Assembly: GCA_035222895.1 (NCBI GenBank) | Contig: JAVYIG010004931.1 | Location: forward strand, 84,382 to 148,381 | Origin: Strongylocentrotus droebachiensis | Lineage: Eukaryota > Echinodermata > Echinoidea > Camarodonta > Strongylocentrotidae | DNA length: 64,000 nt | Reading direction: 5' to 3' | Shown: positions 55,703 through 64,000 of the stretch, piece by piece | How positions within the stretch are numbered: position 1 is the stretch's first letter | How the letters are laid out: every line of letters begins with the position of its first letter | Notes under the pieces: generated by a model | Database searches by the model: none | The model's input: only the letters and a program-made list of their open reading frames with translations | Told to the model about the DNA's origin: nothing | Made by a program: the position numbers and the translations under genes

Positions 55703-57352
55703 GTAAGACAAATCTGTTCCACCTTATCTAAATATTAGGACACTTCACTGTCTTTCCCTGCGTGGTTACTAGTAAATAACAAGATATCGGGGAAAATGTC
55801 TGGATTTGAATATCAACGATTAAACCAAACTGTGTTGGATATTATCATTATTGTAATCATTAATTTCATTATTATTGCCAATCCTTGAAGATTCATTTTG
55901 AGATTCCATCTTGTATTACGCAGTAAACGAGAACTGCATTTAATAAAGGTGTAGCTCCATTACAAGGTATAGTGCAAGTTGAGGGCATTGGGACATTTAA
56001 ACTAAACTTTGAAATATCGTTTGATGACTTGTCGTGGCGTTTTACAATTTTCTTTGTAATTAGAAAGTAGATAGGTTATCATAATATATGACACTCTAAA
56101 TAATGAAAAATATTCATGATTTATTGTTTAGTTGTTTCTCAGAATGGCGAGTGGACCATCATACATGCTTCTATGCACCTTGATGCTAATGATCGTGAGA
56201 GAAGGCGTAGCTTCGTCAGAGTTCCTGGATGACTTCGGGTTGTGTATCGTGGACAAAGCTTTGACATCATCAGGTGAATGCACTATGTTAACATTTATTT
56301 GGTCGGTAATACTTTTTTTGCTGTATTGAAAAATGTTTTTTTTTTTTTTTTTCGTCACTTCAAGGTACATAGATATATTTGACAAATGATTCACACACCA
56401 GTGAAAATAAACATTTGATTACATAATGCATTTTACATTATACAGCTTATTAACATATCAAAAATCTTTCTTCTCTTATCTAAACATGGATATCCATTGG
56501 GCCATGCTCTGCCACCTGTTGCCACGGGCAGCTTTTTTTTCTCATTACGTATAGCAAAGTATCTCTCCATTTTATACGATTTGATTAATAATGAAATGAA
56601 GTTAGAAATATTTGGTTTAGCTAATTTGCATCTATTTAGGTAAATTGTTTTCTTTGCAATTATTAATATATGGTTAAAAAGAATACTTCGAAAATATACC
56701 AAGAATTACCGGGGTTTTTTCGGTTCACATCGAGAAATCAAACATAGTGAGCTCTTTTCCGAGCTGATTCCAACAATCTTGCACTATACATTTCGTACAA
56801 AAAAAAAGTTCAATCGTTTCATTTTCCAGGTCACAAAAAGAACATAATGGGGAACTAATGACTTTCATTTTATACAGTTTATAATTCAAATTCAGAATAT
56901 TATTTACTACCTTGAACTGAAATTCTCTGTAAATTACATCAACTGTACTTGAAATGATACCTGAATGAGCCAATAACAATTCTTTACCTGAAACATCATA
57001 TCTATTCTTTAGTCTAAACGTACTGACTGGGCATTCATATTTCTCTGCGACCAACAGATCATAAAATTGTTTGCTTTTTATTCTGTTCAAAAATATCAAC
57101 TCAAGGGGTAAAATAATATGAAAGTAATATCGTTTTTGAATGGTTTTGTATAAACTATTTTAGGAATATTCATCTTTGATAACGAAGAGTATCCTCCCTG
57201 TATCCTAAAGTAATCAATACACCAGTTTACAGTTGTGTGCGCCATTTTAATTGGCGAGTAAACAAAGCCAATGACCTAGAGGTCAGTGGTATTTATGCGT
57301 AAATTAAGATTGCGCCCATGCAAATTATGATAACATCACTGCCTGCGCGCTG

Positions 57353-58990
57353 CAATGACAATGACAATGACAATGACAATTTATTCTCATGTCACCCACA
57401 TTGGGGTATTGGAGAAGGTTACAATCAGTTTGAATTTGTCAATTAAACACTGTGAAATATACAATACAATACAAATAGAATTAATATTAATCGATACAAA
57501 ATAACACTATCGACAATAGTGAGAAAAATTATGATGATAATGATAACAATATTGATGATAATGATAACAATATTGATGATGATAATAATAATAATAATCA
57601 AAAACAAAACGATAATTAATGACGAAATTAATGGAAGCAATTGAAAAAGAGATTTACTGGCACCAGTAAATTGATATCTGAATTAATGAATTACTGAAAA
57701 ATATTCTTGATATCAATTTAATAAATTGATATAAGACAAAAAAGAGAAACATAAAGTTAATATTGAACTCATAACATGTTTTTGCACATACTTAAATTAA
57801 TGAAAACGAAGCATTATTTTTCGACAGAATTTTACTAAGTTTAAACGTGTTTGTACATTATTGGAGTTAAAAAGCTGACCCATTTTTAGTGTATTTGGTC
57901 TTTCAATAAAATATTTATCGATGAACAATTTTCTTTCAGAACGAAAGGTAGGGCATACAAACAAGTAATGAAACTCATCCCCAAGTGATTGCAAATTGCA
58001 CAGCGTACATAGCCTCATTTTCCTTGGAGTATTTGAATATCTACCAGCTACAATCGGCAGGTAATGATTGCCACAGCGAAAACGACTTAATATTGTCCGA
58101 TCTCTTTTAATGAGATCGATTAAGTATCTTTCTAAACATAAAGAATGTTTGAAGATTCGATAGTTAACCAATGCGAATTATCGTACATACAAGCAGACCA
58201 ATACTGAGCATGAGAATCTCTCAATCGACGTTCCACAGTTTGTTTGACCCACTCATAGCTAGTATTTTCACAAATTTTCCATAAATTAGACATCCCCATA
58301 TTGTCCAGAGTCAGCTTGATTTTTTTTAACCAAGGTGCCTAATATATATTCTTCTCAAAGAGTAATTTTAAGATAATATAAACCTTACCAGAAAATTTAT
58401 CCTGTCCACTATGTACAATCCTACACCAGAAGTTTATCATTCTGCTTTCGATATATTTCTCAAGTTTAAGCCTCCCCAATTCACCAAGTACCATACAATT
58501 TGCAGTTGTTTTGTTGACAGAAAGGGCTTGCTTACAAAATTTCATGTGGAAAATTTCAAGATCATGTAGCACTTCAAATCCCCATATCTCACTTCCATAG
58601 AGCAGAATAGGTAACACAAGTTGATCAAATAATTCCAAAAGGATATCAATAGGTAAGTGCAGTTGATAAGTTTTAGATAATAGACTATACATTGCTCGTC
58701 TAGCTTGATTAAGTTGCTTAATTTGTGCTTTACGAAATTTGTTGTTGTAGTTAAAAGTAGTTCCAAGATAGACGTATTCATCAACAACTTCTACAATATC
58801 ATGATCAAATTTAAATATAGGAATTTTTCGAACTTTACCACGAGAAAATACAACAACTTTGGTTTTAGCTGTGTTAACTTGAAGAAACGATTTTTTACAG
58901 TAATCAGATACTGCATCAAGAGCAAGCTGAAGATCACTTTCAGTTTTTGCAAGAACTATTGTATCGTCTGCATACAGTAATGTAAAAAGC
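57353..58990 (-). mobile_element. LINE fragment nested in the DNA element
   Basis: The 3' end carries (CAATGA)n near 57353-57385. Reverse-strand frames read LDQLVLPILLYGSEIWGFE-like sequence (FDQLVLPILLYGSEIWGF at about 58620) and LCTLCNLQSLGDEFHYLFVC at about 58010. An antisense stretch near 58960 contains a YADDTIV-like catalytic motif. Broken by frame changes. The clade is not certain (RTE-X or a related group). Confidence 0.7.
57510..57600. repeat. GAT/AAT microsatellite
   Basis: Imperfect (ATGATAATGATAACAATATT) repeats, then (ATA)n, near the 3' end of the nested LINE. Confidence 0.75.
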
Positions 58991-61104
58991 CTAAGATATA
59001 CATCTATACCATTTTGATACGCACATCATTATTTGCATGGGCGCAATCTTAATTTACGCTTAGCCTAAATACCACTGACGTGACCTCGGCTTTGTTTACT
59101 CACCATTTAAAATGGCGCCCATGTCTGCGCATGCGCACTGATACAACTGTAAACTGATGTATTGCATCTAGTTCAAATAACCTGTTCATGCCATCGTGTT
59201 GCTTTTAAATTGCCCCCTTCTGTGAGGATGTCACTAAAAAACACCATTCTTTATTATTTTCGAAATAAAATCATATCTGAATTGACTTGGAATTGTTTAT
59301 TGTTCCAAATAATCTGGAATTTCGTACTATCCTCTCTGTAACTCACATTGAGAGAATTCCATCTTTCTTAAATAGCTCATAGAACTTAGGAATGTTTTTG
59401 TCTAACATTTTATGACTATAGTTACAATTAAACAGGAACAAACCACCGTTCTTTTTAAGATAATATTTAAGAACTTGAAACCATCCTTGTTTATCGGCTT
59501 CTTTTATTCTTTTAATCCAATATAATTGTTATGCGCTGGCAGATGACTGAACATCTACTATCTTAATTCCTCCCTTTCACAAATTTTGGATCATTACATT
59601 CCTTCGAATTTTATCAGGTCCATTCCAAATAAATTTGAAAAACATCCTCTTCATTATCTTTAGGAACCAGTCTGGTAATAACGAAGATGAAAACAAGTAC
59701 ATACATTTTGATATTCCAAAGGATTTAATAATATTAATTTTTCCGAATAAAGTTAAGTTTCTCATTTTCCACATATTCAAAGTGACTTGTAATGATGACA
59801 ATATTTCTTCTGCTTTTTTAACCTGTGCAGAATATGATCCGATACCTACATAAGTACCAAGTACATTAATAATATTAACAAAACTCAGGCTGTGTCGGAA
59901 ACCAGCGTCTGGTACATATTCAATTTTCAGTATTTCTGTCTTACTTAGGCTTATAGTTAAACTGGAACATTTCTCAAATTGTTGGATAATATCAAATAAT
60001 GAGTTAAGCGATTTTACACGTGAAAATAAGAGCAAAAATCGTCTTATACATAGACAGCTTTAATTCACTCGTACCAATACTATTCCTCTTATATCTACTG
60101 AATGTCTGATGCGTAATGAAAGTGTTTCTAGACACAAAAAAAGGGAGAAAGGGGGTCGGTAATACTTAAGAAGTTAACATTTATATCGCACTGAGATGTC
60201 GTATTGAGTATGATTAAGCTTTATGATATAAGGCCTACTCCAAAAGATACTTTAAAATTTTGATTTGATAAATTTCGTGTAGTTCTTGACAAAATCAGAG
60301 CCTTAAGTATTGTTAATGCCTAACACAGTTTCTCTTAATTTTATACACGAATTAGTGTTCAACTGTAAGAATAATAGTTAGAATATTAATTGCATGCATT
60401 ATGTATTGTTAGGTGTTGAAAACCATAATGTTATTCCGACGTAGCAACATACATTGTATATATTATCCATGCAGGCATTGTGACTGTAGCACGTGAATGT
60501 AATAGCTCGAAGCTAGGTGAATGTTTATCAATAGAGGTAGGCCTACATTAAGAAAACTGTCTTTTCAAGGCTGTTTTTCCAGCCAAAATATGACAACGAA
60601 TAGCATTATTAAAGTATCGGCTCGTCGGCAAATACATACCCGCTTTTGGTTTTAGACCGAGTATAAATGGGACAAAGGCGTTTTTAAAAATCTGATGCCA
60701 TTTTTTTTTCTTCACGTAACGACTTTGAAAATAATTATGAGGATCCTGAGTTTATTTGAGTGCGATTAAACAATGTTTCGATTATTAATTTATTGATGTT
60801 TTATCCTTTACTCACGAAAACTATACTTTGGACGAATGTTAACTAGTCTCAGGATTGATCTTTTCAACCGATCCCGTGGTTGAGCGAGGTTCAGCGGCCA
60901 GCTATATTAAACAGATGGGTGGAATCGAGATCAATGATGACGGTACTTATTTATTCATTATTCATCGACCTGGATTGGGGACCGCTTTTCAACCACTTCT
61001 GCTGGTAGTCGAAGGCGGGGGATAATCGCTTTTACACTGAACAGCGGAGAAGGGGCGACTTTTACCGCTCATGCGCTGGCCGAGTTGAAGAGGGGCAATA
61101 TTGT

Positions 61105-64000
61105 GTATTTTATTTATTTATTTATTTATTTCTGATCTTTTGACAGGGTAGCCCATTCACCAGCAAGTAGTGGTCTTCCATGGGGCCCTGAATGAACATA
61201 TTTACATCGTTTATAACATTTATACAGAACAGTTACAAAAATAATACTCGTTTGCAAAATTAACATATATCATTAACCTAGTAAGCAGTAATGTCAATAG
61301 GAAAATATTAATTAAGTCGCAATTATGTGAATAAGACATGTAAATATTACAGAACATGCACGTAGTGTATGTACGGCTGAGCCATTCACAAATTACAACT
61401 TTGTTTAAACAATCTCTTAAATGAATTGACAGAGGAAGCCGTTCTCAACGAATTATCTAGCTTATTCCATTCAAATATGGAAGAAACAATTGGGCTACAC
61501 TTATAACAATCAGTGTGAAATCTAGGCACACGTAAACATCCACTGTCTATTTGCCTTGTATGATGCTCATGTACATCATTAGGATTGATTAAGCCTACCT
61601 GAAGGTAAGAGGGTGCTAAGTTATGAACGCATTTATATATCATCATACGCGACTTAACTCAAACCGCTTGTCTAGTGTCATCCACTTAAGACTTGTGAAC
61701 AAATCAGCCGACGGTGTGTCATATGTCTTGTTCAATATTATTCTTGCGGCCCTCTTTTGAATTTTTTGCAGCTTAGTTGTATGAGAATGAAATCGGTTCG
61801 ACCATACAACAGAGCAGTAATCTAATCGTGGCAACACTAGACTGTTATAAAGTAACTTTAAGGATTTTTGAGGCAAAAACTCTTTGCTCTCTTTATCATG
61901 CTAATGTTTTTCTGGGTAAGTTTACTTACGTTTTCGATTTGTTTAGACCATTTCAATTCTTCATCTATCAAAAGTCCTAAGCATTTGGTGAATTGAACTC
62001 TTTTGATCAAATTGCCGTTTAATGAAATGGTGAAAGATTCAATTTTTTTGAGATTAGCAGGAGAGCCTATTAACATGACACAAGTTTTTTCAGTGTTAAG
62101 AACAAGACGATTTTCCTTAATCCATGCCATGACTCTTTTTAACGCAACAGTTAATTTTTCTTCCACAACAGTTGCATCATTTGCACTGACGGTAAGTGTC
62201 GTATCGTCAGCATACATATCTATGATACCTTCAGGAGTACATTCAGGTAGACTATTAACATATATTGAAAATAAAAGGGGACCAAGAATTGAACCTTGTG
62301 GCACACCTAATTTGATGGTTGATGGATGCGACTTGGCTCCTTTGAATTGGGTCACTTGTTGTCGATCCCCTAAATATGATTTGAACCAATAAATAGTCCT
62401 ATTACTACAACCTATACAAGCTAGTTTATGTAGAAGTAGCTCATGGTCAACAGTATCAAAAGCCTTACGAAGATCTATGAAGGCAACTCCAGAAATTTCT
62501 TTGTTATCAATATTCAACGACCATTGATTTACAAGTTTTGCAAGGGCAGTAGCTGTTGAATGTTTAGGTCTAAAACCAGACTGATTAGGGTGTAATAATT
62601 TATTCACGTCCAAGAATTCACTGAGTTGTTGGTGGACGGCCCTTTCTATAATTTTACTCACGATAGGTAATATCGAAATGGGACGGTAATTATTCAAAGA
62701 AGAAATATCTCCAGATTTGAATATTGGTACTACCGAGCCTTTTTTCCATTCACGTGGAACAACTCCTGTAGACAGGGATTTGTTAATGATATCACAAAGA
62801 GACTCTGCGATAACATTCTTCGTCATCTTTAAAAGTTTACAGCTGATGTGATCTTCACCAGTTGCTTTATCTATACTCAGATTATCAATCTGTTTCAATA
62901 CAAAATCCTCAGTAATCAAATTCAAATTAAATTGCGAATGAGTTGGACCAATATTATTGTCCTCGGTCTACTCTCAGTTGAGACTTATTCCTTCGCAGGT
63001 CCTTTGTAATCTTAGTAGCATTAGAAATGAAAAAGTCATTAAAAGCTTCAGCAATATTTGCATTGTCTGACACATTAGCACCATCAACATTTATGCTATT
63101 GGGAGATATAGGTAATGACTTAGGCACAAGGTTTCTCAAACATCTCCACATTTGCTTACTATTGTTATGATTTTGCGAGATCTGGTCTGCATTATATTCT
63201 CTTTTTCTTTTCCTCATGAGATGAATAACTGTATTCTTTAGATATTTGTAGGTGTCCCAAAGATCATCACTTTTGTTAGCTTTAGCAGCTTTGAGAACTT
63301 TATCACGTTCCGTCATAAGCCTAACAATCTCGTCAGATATCCATGGACATGCCTTTTTTCTTATCCGCTTTTTACATACTGGTATGTGCTTGTTGATTAT
63401 ATTATTGAATAGAGTCAACCACATATCCCACGCAACATCAACATTATCTATATCTTTTATGACCTGCCAAGGAGTACTTCTCAATTCACTGTAAAATTTC
63501 TCCTCGTCAAGATTTTTAAACGAGCGAAATTCTGCGTATTCGGATTTGTTATGGATCTTTGCACTAAAATCGCGAACCGTATACACCAAATAATGATCAC
63601 TTATGCTAGTTTCAAATATTCCCCATTCATTGTAAAGTTCCTTGTCTGATACAAATATCAAATCAATTAAAGTAGAAGAGGTATTTGTAACTCTTGTGGC
63701 AGTATCAATTAGCTGACTTAACCCGTACATATTTGTATAAAACATTAACTTTTCAGCATTCAGATCAAGTTGGTGTGGCATACAATCACAATTGAAATCA
63801 CCTAAAATAATACAGCTCATATCTTCCGAGAGAGCAGAGTCCAAATTTCCGTCTAATTCTTCAAAGAAATCAACGTGAGAATTTGGAGGTCTGTAAAACT
63901 CTCCAACCAGGATGGGAGACTTATTTGGATAATGCAATTCAAACCAAAGGCATTCTAAAGTAGAAGAAATCAAATCATCCCTTCTTTTATAATTGAACCT
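61105..64000 (-). mobile_element. L2/CR1-type LINE, 3' part, running off the window
   Basis: Reverse-strand frames read an APE-type endonuclease (ILGDFNCD, STLIDLIFVS, SISDHYLV) at 63973-62954, a reverse transcriptase (NNYRPISILPIVSKIIER, GFRPKHSTATAL, AFIDLRKAFDTVDH, GVPQGSILGPLLFSIYVN, MYADDTTLT) at 62925-61858, and the C-terminal region (LPRLDYCSVVWSNRF, WNKLDNSL) at 61876-61386. The YADD catalytic site is intact. Frame changes near 62950, 61870 and 61645 break it. The tail is (TTTA)n at about 61108-61135. It is inserted in the exon of the C1q pseudogene. Confidence 0.92.

Larger units (their letters stand above)
57211..59166. mobile_element. DNA element with CAATACACCAGTTTACAG ends, inserted in the LINE
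   Basis: Left end CAATACACCAGTTTACAGTT (near 57215) and right end AACTGTAAACTGATGTATTG (near 59146) are mirrored; beyond them GCGCCATTTTAA and AGTAAACAAAGCC blocks are also mirrored, giving long inverted ends. No transposase. It carries another LINE fragment inside. Confidence 0.7.
56315..60153 (-). mobile_element. Tx1-like LINE, 5' truncated, with a 14-bp target duplication
   Basis: GGTCGGTAATACTT flanks it at 56301-56314 and 60154-60167. Reverse-strand frames read the end of the reverse transcriptase and thumb (GKINIIKSFGISKCMYL, KRMFFKFIWNGPDKIRR) at 60035-59577 and the C-terminal zinc-knuckle-like region (FQFKVVNNILNLNY, SSPLCSFCDLENETIELFFC) at 57099-56725, then a tail ending in A-rich sequence (T-run at 56336). 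Several frame breaks. It is split by the element at 57211-59166. Confidence 0.85.
56144..61104 (+). pseudogene. Broken paralogue of the C1q-domain gene
   Basis: Exon 56144-56273 repeats the signal-peptide exon with one extra Ser codon. After a transposon-filled intron, 60856-61104 repeats the domain 1 exons as one uninterrupted stretch (LIFSTDPVVERGSAAS, then SYIKQMGGIEINDDGTYLFI). A one-base frameshift in a G-run near 61015-61020 brings an early stop; in the shifted frame the rest still reads NSGEGATFTAHALAELKRGN. A LINE inserted at about 61104 cuts the exon, and no domain 2 is seen in the window. The flanking and intron sequence (54120-56310 and 60154-60860) matches the first block, so this is a segmental duplicate and not a retrocopy. 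Confidence 0.85.

Noticed and set aside
56433-57099. Host gene on the - strand downstream of the C1q pseudogene exon
   Set aside because: The frames match the C-terminal part of a Tx1-like LINE and lie within its target duplication.
1-64000. LTR retrotransposons, endogenous viruses or Polintons
   Set aside because: No long terminal repeats, protease, integrase, capsid or family B polymerase motifs were seen; all reverse transcriptase signals are non-LTR.

Overview
This is a eukaryotic, gene-sparse, repeat-rich and mostly AT-rich window. Genes are split into short exons with GT-AG introns. The gene families (RNF144-type RBR ligase, PRXL2B/prostamide synthase, secreted C1q-domain protein) together with many non-LTR LINEs (Tx1-like and L2/CR1-like), TTAA-flanked MITEs and hAT-like elements suggest an invertebrate deuterostome. 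An echinoderm is my best guess, but the species cannot be fixed from the sequence alone. All exon models below were built by hand from splice consensus, phase agreement and family similarity.

Layout. (1) 1-4.9 kb: the last four coding exons and 3' region of an RNF144A/B-like E3 ligase, + strand. (2) 4.9-10.7 kb: intergenic, with several hairpin-type MITEs. (3) 10.7-17.7 kb: a four-coding-exon gene on the - strand for an unrecognised 1173-residue acidic, probably tail-anchored protein, with an L2/CR1-type LINE fragment in its first intron. (4) 17.66-18.06 kb: a short divergent promoter region with two mirrored CRE/ATF-like sites and a TATA box. (5) 18.0-29.3 kb: PRXL2B-like gene, + strand, five coding exons giving 190 residues. 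Its introns hold two hAT-like elements with perfect 8-bp target duplications; one of them carries a satellite array. (6) 29.5-32.4 kb: intergenic. (7) 32.4-38.6 kb: a small three-exon gene for an unrecognised 112-residue single-pass membrane protein; its second intron holds a nested mariner-type foldback. (8) 38.6-44.7 kb: intergenic, with two abutting near-perfect palindromes and a 33-bp minisatellite. (9) 44.7-51.5 kb: a secreted C1q-domain gene with two jelly-roll domains. (10) 51.5-54.1 kb: minisatellites and hAT debris. (11) 54.1-61.1 kb: a duplicated, broken paralogue of the C1q gene, interrupted by stacked transposons. (12) 61.1-64 kb: an L2/CR1-type LINE on the - strand that runs off the window.

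Most interesting point: the two C1q paralogues differ by a Tx1-like LINE insertion inside what was one continuous exon. In the intact copy the LINE is flanked by a 16-bp near-perfect target duplication. It is bounded by a perfect donor (from the old exon) and an acceptor (from the LINE), so the whole LINE reads as a newly gained intron. Splicing it out leaves the frame intact and adds two residues. The unbroken arrangement survives in the pseudogene copy.

No rRNA, convincing functional tRNA, CRISPR array, LTR retrotransposon or Polinton was seen.
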